NCBI RefSeq assembly: GCF_000767615.3 | Contig: NZ_CP009553.3 | Span: forward strand, 558,001-622,000 | Direction: 5' to 3' | DNA length: 64,000 nt | Source of the DNA: Pandoraea pnomenusa | GTDB taxonomy: Bacteria; Pseudomonadota; Gammaproteobacteria; Burkholderiales; Burkholderiaceae | Part shown: positions 29,268 through 37,667 of the stretch, one piece after another | Layout: each line of letters starts with the position of its first letter | How positions within the stretch are numbered: the stretch's first letter is position 1 | The notes under the pieces: model-generated | Databases searched by the model: none | Seen by the model: only the letters and a program-made list of their open reading frames with translations | Told to the model about the DNA's origin: nothing | Translations under genes and position numbers: made by a program

Positions 29268-30577
29268 GACCTCGTGTACGCGGGGGCGCCGGACGGCCGG
29301 TGACAGGCGAGGATGGCCGGCCGGGCGCCGCGGGCGTTGGACGTATCGGCACTGTCGGGCACGTGCGCGAGGCAGCGGCGACGTCGCCACAGCATCGCTA
29401 GCGTGAGCAGCGGGATGACCGGCATGAACTGGAAGCCGATGTGCAGTACACCGAACAGTCCGAACGAGGGCGTGAGCCACAGCACGACGAGCCACTCGCG
29501 CTCGCCGCGCAGCCAGCCGCGCGACAGGCCGTCGCGCACGTACCACGCGACGACGAGCGCAAGGATCGCGAGATCGTAGTCGTACAGATAGGGGCTCACG
29601 AGCGCGGTTGCGCACAAGAGCGTGGCGGCGCGTAGCGCAAAAGCGGTCGGACGGCGCCAGAAATCGATCATGACCGCCACGGCGCCCAGGGCGACGATCC
29701 CATGCACGACGGCGGACACCACGAGCGGCGCGCCAAGCATCTTCATCATCACGAAGATCGTTGGCACGCGGGCGATCTGCGCGGTGCCGTCCACGATGCT
29801 CTGTCGCGCGAAGGTCGTGGCATGCAGGAAGGTCGGATACACCTCGGGCCCGAACACGAGGGCGGCGAGCACCGTGGTGGCGACGACGGTTGCGACGCAC
29901 GCGGCCAGCGCGCGCCACGCGCGGGCGCACAGAAATGCCAGCGGAAACAGGATCGCAATGTGTGGCTTGACGAAAAGCAGCCCGGCCAGCACGCCCGCCC
30001 AGACCGGCCGCTTGCGCAGCAGTGCCAGCGAGAAGCCCGCCAGAGCGGTGGTGTACAGCGCGATCTGGCCGGCGACGATCACGAGCAGCACGCCGGGGAA
30101 ACCGACGATCGCCAGGCGGGCGTCGCGCCATGGTGCGGTACGTCGCAGGGCGGCGTAATAGAGCGCGAAGCCGACGGCGGCATAGACAGCGTACGCGTAG
30201 GTGAAGGGCAGGAGCGCGACGGGCGCGAGCAGGAGCATCATCACGGGCGGGTACAGCCACGGCATGACGCCGCCCATCTGGCTCGCCCATGGCTCCGCGG
30301 CCAGTTGGGCTCGGAACATGACGTCGATGTTGTAGGCGTCGAGCGCGTGGCCTTGCAGCACGAAATGGGAGGCACCCCAGAACGGCAGGAAGTCGAGGCC
30401 GATGGGGCCGATCGTCGGTGGTGAGACGGCGTAGCGTCGATAGGCCCAGGCGCCGAGCACGACGAGCGCGATGAAAACCGCCGCGCCGCTGTACAGGCGG
30501 ATGCGGGCGCGATCGTCGGACCAATGCCGGGGTTCGCGCGTTGTCAGTTCAACGACGGCCGACGACTTCGATGCCAT
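29264..30577 (-). CDS. Membrane glycosyltransferase, GT87/DUF2029 family
   Basis: A 437-aa polytopic protein with about ten hydrophobic helices. It has a G-L-D-F-L-P-F-W loop after the first helix and a conserved K-P-H motif (in L-L-F-V-K-P-H-I-A, about 205-213), as in GT-C mannosyltransferases of the DUF2029 type that use polyprenyl-phosphate sugars outside the membrane. GGGGAGG sits upstream of the ATG at 30577. It pairs by overlap with the GtrB-like gene. The acceptor glycan is unknown. Confidence 0.8.
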   Translation of the reverse strand: MASKSSAVVELTTREPRHWSDDRARIRLYSGAAVFIALVVLGAWAYRRYAVSPPTIGPIGLDFLPFWGASHFVLQGHALDAYNIDVMFRAQLAAEPWASQMGGVMPWLYPPVMMLLLAPVALLPFTYAYAVYAAVGFALYYAALRRTAPWRDARLAIVGFPGVLLVIVAGQIALYTTALAGFSLALLRKRPVWAGVLAGLLFVKPHIAILFPLAFLCARAWRALAACVATVVATTVLAALVFGPEVYPTFLHATTFARQSIVDGTAQIARVPTIFVMMKMLGAPLVVSAVVHGIVALGAVAVMIDFWRRPTAFALRAATLLCATALVSPYLYDYDLAILALVVAWYVRDGLSRGWLRGEREWLVVLWLTPSFGLFGVLHIGFQFMPVIPLLTLAMLWRRRRCLAHVPDSADTSNARGARPAILACHRPSGAPAYTRS

Positions 30578-30980
30578 GCAAGAACCTCCCCTGGGCTGCA
30601 TGAAATGACGATGTTCGACAACGATGACTGCGCCGGTAGCGATGCGACGCGTTGTGCGTCGGGTCGCAACGATTGTCGCGGGATGGGAGCGGTTTTCTCA
30701 AGCCGGACATTCCCGGTGTGGCGAGCGGGCCGGTGCATCGGGCGAGCGCGTCTCGCGACGACGCAAATGCTCGCCGACACGGCGCCCCGCCTGACTTTCA
30801 TATTAGACGAGACGGCCTCCAAAGCGTCATGTCCAGGGGGAAGACGCGTGGGTTCCGGTCCACGGTGTGGCAAACCAGCGTTTGAACTGGAAATTCAAGG
30901 CACGCCGGCGCGCAATGTGCCGCGCGTGTGGCGCCGTAGGCGGGGAGGGGAAAAGCCGGAGGGCCCTTTGCCGCGTGTCG
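30578..30980. other. Intergenic region upstream of the glycosyltransferase pair
   Basis: 403 bp with no supportable gene. It contains the end of the DASS-carrier transcript (no clear hairpin with U-run found) and the promoter for the glycosyltransferase pair. Confidence 0.4.
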
Positions 30981-32456
30981 CTATCGGGTGAGGCCGATGC
31001 CGTGCCACCAGAGTGCGTTCAGCGGCACCACGGTGACAAGCGAGAGGAGGGCGGTGGCGACGCAGAATCGGGTGGCGTCGCGAACGCCGATGCCCGCGAG
31101 CGCCATGGCGAGCACCAGCGGCGGCGCCTGATACGGCAGGGCGATAGTGGAAAAGCCGACGGCCTGTGTGAGCAGAACCGCCTTCATGCCGAGCGGCGCG
31201 CCTGCGGCGAGGGTGGGAACCAGTGGCGTGTAGAGTGCCGGCGCGGCGTTGGACGTGACGAGAAACGTGAGCGAAATCGACAGGGCGACGAGGACCAGGT
31301 ACGCCGCCGAGCTCGACATCTGTGCAAGATCGAGGCGGATGAGTGCGGGACGCAATGCGTTGGCCAGTCCGGCCTGGTCGACGGCGGCGGTCAGTCCGAT
31401 AACGGCGGCGACGAACCACAGCGGGGCGAGTTTGACCTGCCTGAGGAATGCGTCGGGATTCACCAGCCTCAGCGGGCCGAGGCACAGCAGCGCGATGCCC
31501 AGGCCGACCCAGCCGGCTGCAATGTGGTGCCACGGCTCGGTCAGCCACAGACACAGCATGGCCGACAGGGCGGCGAGCAGTCGCCACTCGCCGGGGCTCA
31601 TGACCCTGGGCGTGGCGGCAGTTTCGCCGGTTCCGTCGCTGCGGGTGGGCGTCAGGCGATCCGGGAAGAGGTACAAGGCGACGACGATCAGCACGACGCC
31701 GCGCATTACCGCGAGCGCGGGGATGAGCGCGAAGGCATATTCGCCGTAGCTCACGCGCCACCCGAGCACGGTCTCGGCGGTGCCTGCCATCACGAGATTG
31801 GGAAGGTTGGCGGGAAGTACGGCGCTCGTCAGTTCGCAACTGGCCAGCGCCGTGGCGAGCAGGAGTCCGATGCGCCCGGGCCGTGCGCTCGTGAGTCCGA
31901 CGCGTTCGCAGAAGCTGAGCACGATGGGGGTAAGGATGGCGATGCGCCCCAGTGTCGACGGCATGACGATGCCGAGAAGAAAGGCGATCGTCACGAAGCC
32001 GGCCAGCGCGGCGCCATAGGCGTGGCCGCAGTGGTCGGCCAGACGTGACGCGATGCGCTCGCCCAGGCCGGTCGTGCCGAGCGCCATGCCGATGACGGCG
32101 CCGCTGAAGACGAGCCAGAACGCGCTGGACGAGAAGCCGGAGAACGCGACGTTCGCGCCGAACGACGTGCAGGTCGCGAGCAGGAACATGAGGAGGAGGG
32201 AGACGAGGAAGTCCGGCAGCCATCCGGTGGCCCAGTAGCTCAGGCAGAGCAGAACGACGATGGCGACAGCGAGCCCGTCGCCGCGCAGGCCGGCGGCGTA
32301 CAGCGCGATGCCGGCAACGCCCGCCATCGTGGCGAGCAGCGCGTGGCGCCAGAGGTGGCGTCGGGAGAAGGCGTCGCCGGGCGAGGCCGAGGGCGTTGCC
32401 GACGCCGGAGAGGTCGAGGAGGTCGAGGAGGCGCTGACCGGAGGCATGGGTGTCAC
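30981..32456 (-). CDS. DASS/SLC13-type anion:Na+ symporter
   Basis: A 491-aa inner-membrane carrier with about 12 hydrophobic segments. Two half-repeat substrate motifs are visible: L-P-A-N-L-P-N near residue 215 and the better conserved T-S-N-A-A-P-A-L-Y-T-P-L near residue 400. This is the fold of CitT/NaDC carriers for di- or tricarboxylates. The first 30 residues are Ser/Thr/Pro-rich and may be over-called: GTG 32456 and ATG 32447 are both possible starts. It is divergent from a GntR regulator with a palindromic operator between, suggesting substrate-induced expression. Confidence 0.85.
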   Translation of the reverse strand: MTPMPPVSASSTSSTSPASATPSASPGDAFSRRHLWRHALLATMAGVAGIALYAAGLRGDGLAVAIVVLLCLSYWATGWLPDFLVSLLLMFLLATCTSFGANVAFSGFSSSAFWLVFSGAVIGMALGTTGLGERIASRLADHCGHAYGAALAGFVTIAFLLGIVMPSTLGRIAILTPIVLSFCERVGLTSARPGRIGLLLATALASCELTSAVLPANLPNLVMAGTAETVLGWRVSYGEYAFALIPALAVMRGVVLIVVALYLFPDRLTPTRSDGTGETAATPRVMSPGEWRLLAALSAMLCLWLTEPWHHIAAGWVGLGIALLCLGPLRLVNPDAFLRQVKLAPLWFVAAVIGLTAAVDQAGLANALRPALIRLDLAQMSSSAAYLVLVALSISLTFLVTSNAAPALYTPLVPTLAAGAPLGMKAVLLTQAVGFSTIALPYQAPPLVLAMALAGIGVRDATRFCVATALLSLVTVVPLNALWWHGIGLTR

Positions 32457-32468
32457 CTGTCATCAAAT

Positions 32469-32496
32469 AATATATAATTTGAAGTAATTATATATT
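32469..32496. promoter_or_regulatory. 11-bp inverted-repeat operator between carrier and GntR genes
   Basis: Perfect arms AATATATAATT and AATTATATATT with a 6-bp spacer, in a strikingly AT-rich 40-bp gap. It lies between the divergent starts of the DASS carrier (32456) and the GntR regulator (32505) and overlaps where both promoters must be. GntR/FCD proteins typically bind such dyads. Confidence 0.65.
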
Positions 32497-32504
32497 GTTA
32501 ACGG

Positions 32505-33173
32505 ATGAGGCGAACGATGCGTCAGTCAGCGGGCACGGGAACGGCGGTCGAGCGCGCGTATGAGGCCCTGCGCGAGCAAATCGGACGTGGGGAATTGAAG
32601 CCGGGCGAGGCATTGCGCCAGGACCATCTGGCGGCATCACTGGGGGTGAGTCACGTGCCGGTGCGCGAGGCGTTGACGATGCTGGCGGCCGACGGTCTGG
32701 CGACGAGCCGTGTCAATCGGGGCACGGTGGTGACGGCATTGACGGAGGCCGATGCGTTGGAGCTGGCGGATTTCCGCGCGGTGCTCGAGGGCCGTTTGAT
32801 GGCCTTGGCCATGCCGAATCTGTCGCGAGCGGATATCGCTCGGGCATCGGCGGCGCTAGACGCCCTGGAAGCGGCGACGGATCTGGCGGACATCGTGGCG
32901 CGAAACGCGGCGTTTCACGCGATGCTCTACGCGAAGGCGGACCGGCCGTACTTCCAGCGCGCGGTGGCGACGGCGCGTCTCAATCTCGGCCGCTATCTGT
33001 TTCTCTCGTGGCGCGCCGAGGGCAACGCCGAACGCTCGCATGCCGAACACCGGACGTTGCTGCATCTGTGCGAGATCGGCGACGATGCCGGCGCCGTCGC
33101 GCTGGTGGCGCAGCACAACCGCCAGACCGGCGAGCGCATCGCGCAGATCATTCGGGAGGAATGGGCGCGGTGA
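32505..33173 (+). CDS. GntR-family transcriptional regulator, FCD subfamily
   Basis: 222 aa. The N-terminal winged helix (about 12-75) has the GntR pattern A-Y-E-A-L-R-E-Q-I, G-E-A-L-R-Q-D-H-L-A-A-x-L-G-V-S-x-x-P-V-R-E-A-L, and the C-terminal all-helical FCD ligand domain (about 88-215) carries conserved H-x-x-L and metal-binding His residues. FCD ligands are often carboxylates or sugar acids, which fits the divergent dicarboxylate-type carrier. The start may be 32505 or the ATG at 32517. A terminator follows. Confidence 0.9.
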   Translation: MRRTMRQSAGTGTAVERAYEALREQIGRGELKPGEALRQDHLAASLGVSHVPVREALTMLAADGLATSRVNRGTVVTALTEADALELADFRAVLEGRLMALAMPNLSRADIARASAALDALEAATDLADIVARNAAFHAMLYAKADRPYFQRAVATARLNLGRYLFLSWRAEGNAERSHAEHRTLLHLCEIGDDAGAVALVAQHNRQTGERIAQIIREEWAR

Positions 33174-33241
33174 ATACGCGGGATGGCGAACCGATTCATG
33201 CCGCTCCGCAGAGCGTCCTGCGAGCGGCATGAGGACAAAGA

Positions 33242-33266
33242 AAAAGCCCGCGCGAGGCGGGCTTTT
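33242..33266. terminator. Bidirectional terminator between GntR gene and ychF
   Basis: Stem AAAAGCCCGC / GCGGGCTTTT (33242-33251 / 33257-33266) with a 5-nt loop and A/T runs on both sides. It serves both convergent genes. Confidence 0.88.
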
Positions 33267-33295
33267 CCTGAGGTTGGAACGGGCTCGGACGTTGA

Positions 33296-34390
33296 TCAGA
33301 CGTTAAACAGGAAATTCATCACGTCGCCGTCGTGCACGACGTATTCCTTGCCTTCGGCGCGCATCTTGCCGGCTTCCTTTGCGCCTTGTTCGCCCTTGTA
33401 CTGGATGTAGTCGTCGAACGCGATGGTCTGCGCGCGGATGAAACCGCGCTCGAAGTCGGTGTGAATCACGCCGGCGGCCTGGGGCGCCGTGTCGCCGACG
33501 TGGATCGTCCAGGCGCGCACTTCCTTCACGCCAGCCGTGAAGTACGTCTGCAGGCCCAGCAGCTTGAAGCCCGCACGGATCACGCGATCCAGACCCGGCT
33601 CGTCCATGCCCATGTCCGCCAGGAACTCCGCCTTGTCGGCGTCATCCATGTCCGCGATTTCCGCTTCGATGGCCGCGCACACCGCGACCACCGGTGCGTT
33701 CTCGGCCTGCGCATACTGACGCACGGCGTCCAGGTGCGGGTTGTTCTCGAAGCCGTCATCCTTGACGTTGGCGACATACATCGTCGGCTTGGCCGTGATC
33801 AGGCAGAACGGCTTGATCAGCGCCAGCTCGTCGTCGGAGAGCTTGAGCGAGCGCACCGGACGCGCCTCGTTGAGCACCGGCACCACCTTCTCGAGCACCG
33901 CCACCAGCTTCGCCGCTTCCTTGTCGTTGCCCGACTTCGCCGCCTTCGTATAGCGCTGCAGCGCCTTTTCGACCGTGCCCAGGTCGGCCAGCGCCAGTTC
34001 GGTGTTGATGACCTCGATGTCGGAGATCGGATTCACCTTGCCGGCCACGTGAATGACGTTCTCGTCCTCGAAGCAGCGCACCACGTGCGTGATGGCGTCC
34101 GTCTCGCGGATGTTCGCGAGGAACTGGTTGCCCAGGCCCTCACCCTTGGACGCACCCGCCACCAGACCGGCGATGTCCACGAACTCCACCGTGGCCGGCA
34201 GAATGCGCTCGGGCTTGACGATCTCGGCAAGCTTGCCCAGTCGCGGGTCCGGCACCTCCACCACGCCGACGTTCGGCTCGATGGTGCAGAACGGATAGTT
34301 CTCGGCGGCGATGCCCGCCTTGGTCAACGCGTTGAAAAGGGTCGATTTGCCGACGTTGGGCAAGCCGACGATGCCGCATTTGAGGCTCAT
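33296..34390 (-). CDS. ychF: Redox-regulated ribosome-binding ATPase YchF (Obg family)
   Basis: 364 aa. The P-loop G-L-P-N-V-G-K-S-T (about 9-17), the D-I-A-G-L-V motif (about 70-75), the non-GTPase N-x-K-x replacement of NKxD that favours ATP (about 200-205), and a C-terminal TGS domain ending in [11 protein letters not shown] are all present. It is a universally conserved P-loop NTPase linked to the ribosome and the oxidative-stress response. Confidence 0.97.
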   Translation of the reverse strand: MSLKCGIVGLPNVGKSTLFNALTKAGIAAENYPFCTIEPNVGVVEVPDPRLGKLAEIVKPERILPATVEFVDIAGLVAGASKGEGLGNQFLANIRETDAITHVVRCFEDENVIHVAGKVNPISDIEVINTELALADLGTVEKALQRYTKAAKSGNDKEAAKLVAVLEKVVPVLNEARPVRSLKLSDDELALIKPFCLITAKPTMYVANVKDDGFENNPHLDAVRQYAQAENAPVVAVCAAIEAEIADMDDADKAEFLADMGMDEPGLDRVIRAGFKLLGLQTYFTAGVKEVRAWTIHVGDTAPQAAGVIHTDFERGFIRAQTIAFDDYIQYKGEQGAKEAGKMRAEGKEYVVHDGDVMNFLFNV

Positions 34391-34528
34391 GCTAAATCCT
34401 GTGTGTCCGAAGCGGCGTCGAATGCGCCGGCGGGAGTCCCTGTGATCGCGCCGTCATTGCGTCGCGGAAAGTCCGCTATTGTACCCGTTCTGCCGTCAAC
34501 GCCACCCGCTTCACCCCCCTCGGCGCCG

Positions 34529-35398
34529 TCAGCTCAATTGCTTGGCCGAGAACGTGTCGCACTTGTGCATGTCGCCCGACTGCAGGCCCTGACGCAGCCA
34601 GTACACGCGCTGCGCGCTCGTGCCGTGCGTGAACGATTCCGGCACCACCCGGCCCTGCGATTGCTGCTGCAACCGGTCGTCGCCAATGGCCGCCGCCGCC
34701 TTCAGGCCCTGCTCGATATCGCCTGGCTCCAGCAATTGCTGGTTCGCCCTGGCCGCGTTGTTCGCCCACACGCCCGCCAGACAGTCCGCCTGCAACTCCA
34801 GACGCACCGACAACGCATTGGCCTGCGTCTCGCTCATGCGGCGGCGCAATTCGTCGAACTTGTCCGATATCCCCAACAGATTCTGGATGTGGTGGCCGAC
34901 CTCATGCGCGATGACATACGCCTGCGCGAAGTCGCCGCCCGCCCCGAAGCGCTGACGCAATTCGTCGTAAAACGCCAGATCGATGTAGACCTTGCGGTCG
35001 CCCGGACAGTAGAACGGCCCCATCGCCGTCTGGCCGGTCCCGCAGGCGGTCGGCGTCGCCCCGGAGAAAAGCACCAGCTTCGGCGCCACGTACTGACGCT
35101 CGACCTGCTGCGGGAATACGGTCGTCCACGTGCGCTCGATGTTGCCAAGGACCTTGCGCGTGAAGACGGTCTTCGGATCGTTGGCCGGCGCCGCGTTCGG
35201 GCTCGATTGGGGCTGCGACTGCGTCTGCCCCTGGATCATCTGCGAACCCTGGATGATTACCCTCGGATCGATGCCGAAGAAGTACGACGCGGCCAATGCC
35301 ACCACGAGGGTGCCGATGCCGATGGTGGTGCGCCCCCCGAAGCCGCCGCCCCGGCGATCTTCGACATTCTGGCTCTCGGATTCGTTGTCGAGGCGCAT
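34529..35398 (-). CDS. ypfJ: Neutral zinc metallopeptidase, YpfJ family
   Basis: 289 aa. A short cytoplasmic lead (R-G-G-G-F-G-G-R), one transmembrane helix (about 26-45), and a periplasmic domain with H-E-V-G-H-H (about 164-169), the zincin signature. A further E in L-E-L-Q-A-D-C (about 197-203) is the likely third ligand. The domain also has the paired Cys in P-T-A-C-G and F-Y-C-P-G typical of this family. The start at 35398 is family-like. The substrate is unknown. It is divergent from the UbiH-type gene by 187 bp. Confidence 0.9.
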   Translation of the reverse strand: MRLDNESESQNVEDRRGGGFGGRTTIGIGTLVVALAASYFFGIDPRVIIQGSQMIQGQTQSQPQSSPNAAPANDPKTVFTRKVLGNIERTWTTVFPQQVERQYVAPKLVLFSGATPTACGTGQTAMGPFYCPGDRKVYIDLAFYDELRQRFGAGGDFAQAYVIAHEVGHHIQNLLGISDKFDELRRRMSETQANALSVRLELQADCLAGVWANNAARANQQLLEPGDIEQGLKAAAAIGDDRLQQQSQGRVVPESFTHGTSAQRVYWLRQGLQSGDMHKCDTFSAKQLS

Positions 35399-35585
35399 GG
35401 CAGACTCCCTTTCGATATTCACTATGCGCGCCAGTATAGCGCCGCGAAATGACGTGCGACGTTGTGTCCCGGTCGCCACGTGCCGCCCGGGCGTCGCTCG
35501 CGCGGCAGGCGTGCGACAATACGCCATCTCGTTTTCTGAACCCAGCCGGCTCGCGCGATCGATGCGCTGGCGCTGCATTCGCCGC

Positions 35586-36773
35586 ATGTCCCAAACGCAA
35601 ACCTCCAGCCAAACGCACGACGTCGTCGTCGTCGGTGGCGGTCTGGTCGGCAAGGCCGCCGCCTTGCTGCTCTCGCAGGCTCGCCTGTCCGTCGCGCTGC
35701 TCGCCCAGCCGGTCGCTCCCGCCACCGCCGGGGGCGACATGTGGGACGCACGCATCTACTCGCTCTCGTCGAGCTCGCAAGCCCTCTTCGAGCGCATGCG
35801 GGTCTGGCAAGCCGTCGATCCGGCGCGCGTGAACCCCGTCTACGACATGGAAGTCTTCGGCGACGAGCGCGGCAGCCTGCACTTCTCCGCCTACCAGGCC
35901 GCCGTGCCGCAACTGGCCTGGATCGCCGAATCGTCGAATCTCGAACGCGCCCTCGACGCCGCTCTGCGCTTCTCGCCGCAGGTCCAGTGGCTCGACGCCC
36001 GCGCCGATGCGCTGGAAGTCGATGCCGCCGCGGCCTCCGTGCGCCTGTCCGATGGCAAGACCTTGCGCGCCGCCCTCGTGGTCGGCGCCGACGGTGCCCA
36101 TTCGTGGGTGCGCCGCACCGCCGGTCTCGACGGCTCGGTGCACCGCTACGAACAACTCGGCGTGGTGTGCAATTTCCGCGCGGAACGCCCGCATCGCGAC
36201 ACGGCGTTCCAATGGTTCCACGACGGTGAGATCATCGCGCTGCTGCCGCTGCCCGATCAACATGTCTCGCTGGTCTGGTCGGCCGCCGACGAGCACGCCA
36301 ACCACCTGCTTGCGCTCGATCCCAAAGCGCTCGCGGCGCGCGTCGACACGTTCTCGAGCGGTGAACTCGGGCGTCTTGCGCCGGTCTCAGCGCGCGCCCA
36401 GGGTTTTCCGCTCGTGCTCGCGCAGGCCAGGCGCCTGATCGCCGCGCGCGTGGCACTGGTCGGCGATGCGGCGCACGTGGTGCACCCGCTCGCCGGACAG
36501 GGGATGAATCTCGGCCTGCGCGACGTGGCGGCGCTTGGCGACGCCGTCGCCGCGCGCGAGTCGTTCCGGGATTGCGGCGACGCGGCAGTGCTGCGCCGCT
36601 ACGAGCGCGCCCGCAAGGAAGACATCGGCAGCATGGCGCTCACCACCGACGGCCTGCACAAGCTGTTCTCCACGCGCAGCCCGCTCGCGAAGTTCGTTCG
36701 CAATGCCGGACTCGACGGCGTGAACATGCTGCCGTTCGTCAAGAAATTCCTGATCGGCCGCGCACTGGGCTGA
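35586..36773 (+). CDS. UbiH/UbiF-family FAD-dependent hydroxylase
   Basis: A 395-aa flavoprotein monooxygenase. FAD-binding G-G-G-L-V-G (about residues 17-22), the D-G motif G-A-D-G-A-H-S (about 165-171) and the G-D-A-A-H-V-V-H-P-L-A-G-Q-G-M-N-L-G motif (about 295-312) are all present, as in ubiquinone-ring hydroxylases. Which ring position it hydroxylates cannot be read here. It heads a co-directional run with dsbC (77 bp) and the M61 protease (55 bp). Confidence 0.88.
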   Translation: MSQTQTSSQTHDVVVVGGGLVGKAAALLLSQARLSVALLAQPVAPATAGGDMWDARIYSLSSSSQALFERMRVWQAVDPARVNPVYDMEVFGDERGSLHFSAYQAAVPQLAWIAESSNLERALDAALRFSPQVQWLDARADALEVDAAAASVRLSDGKTLRAALVVGADGAHSWVRRTAGLDGSVHRYEQLGVVCNFRAERPHRDTAFQWFHDGEIIALLPLPDQHVSLVWSAADEHANHLLALDPKALAARVDTFSSGELGRLAPVSARAQGFPLVLAQARRLIAARVALVGDAAHVVHPLAGQGMNLGLRDVAALGDAVAARESFRDCGDAAVLRRYERARKEDIGSMALTTDGLHKLFSTRSPLAKFVRNAGLDGVNMLPFVKKFLIGRALG

Positions 36774-36850
36774 CCCGGCATGACCCTCTGGGCGCGCGCT
36801 CGGCATTTGCCGTTCGCGCTTCCCGCTAGCCATACTTCTGGAGATTTTCG

Positions 36851-37612
36851 ATGTTGCAACGTACTCGCGCCGCGGCGCTCGCGTTCGGTCTGACGGCACT
36901 TTGCGCCGCGACACTCACGACGTCCGCCTTCGCGCAGAACAAGGCCGACGCATCGCTCGATCGCGTGAAGGCCGCGGTGCAGAAGACGCTCGGCGCCGAC
37001 GCGCCGATCAAGTCGGTGGCGCGCACGCCGATCCCCGGACTCTACGAAGTGTCGATCGGCGGCGAGATTCTCTACGCCGACGAGAAGGCCCAATACGTGA
37101 TCCTCGGCGGCAACCTCGTCGAAACGAAAACGCGCCAGAACCTGACCGAAGCGCGTCAGTCGGAACTCAACAAGGTCGATTTCGCCAAGCTGCCGTTCGA
37201 TCGCGCATTCAAGTACGTGAAGGGCAACGGCAGCCGCAAGATCGCGGTGTTCTCCGACCCGAACTGCCCGTATTGCAAGCGCTTCGAAGAGACGCTCAAG
37301 TCGTCGAAGATCGACAACGTCACCGTCTATACCTTCCTCTACCCGGTGCTCGGCCCGGACTCGGACGCCAAGTCGAAGGCGATCTGGTGCGCGGCGGATC
37401 CGGTCAAGGCGTGGCACGACTGGATGCTCGACAAGAAGGCACCGCCCACGGCCACGGCCAAGTGCGACGACGCACCCGTGAGGCAAAACGTGGCACTCGG
37501 CCACCAGTACAACGTGACGGGCACCCCCACGATCATCCTGGCCGACGGCCGCCGCCTGCCGGGCGCCGTGCCCGCCGAAGAACTCGAAAAGGCGCTCGCC
37601 ACGGTCAAGTAA
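36851..37612 (+). CDS. dsbC: Periplasmic disulfide isomerase DsbC
   Basis: 253 aa. The signal peptide (about 1-28, ending A-F-A) precedes an N-terminal dimerisation domain (about 30-90) and a thioredoxin-fold domain with active site D-P-N-C-P-Y-C-K-R (C-P-Y-C at about 140-143) and the cis-Pro loop in T-G-T-P-T-I (about 222-227). A second Cys pair is present (W-C and K-C-D). It reshuffles wrong disulfides in the periplasm and needs DsbD for reduction. ATG 36851 follows TTCTGGAG. Confidence 0.93.
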   Translation: MLQRTRAAALAFGLTALCAATLTTSAFAQNKADASLDRVKAAVQKTLGADAPIKSVARTPIPGLYEVSIGGEILYADEKAQYVILGGNLVETKTRQNLTEARQSELNKVDFAKLPFDRAFKYVKGNGSRKIAVFSDPNCPYCKRFEETLKSSKIDNVTVYTFLYPVLGPDSDAKSKAIWCAADPVKAWHDWMLDKKAPPTATAKCDDAPVRQNVALGHQYNVTGTPTIILADGRRLPGAVPAEELEKALATVK

Positions 37613-37667
37613 CCAGGCCACCGGCCACCGCACGCCCGACCTCCCGACAACAAGAAGCCGCCACGTC

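Noticed and set aside
28110..30524. Apparent 804-codon glycosyltransferase
   Set aside because: The first 419 codons are an out-of-frame reading of the GT87 gene; the real GT2 start is at 29267.
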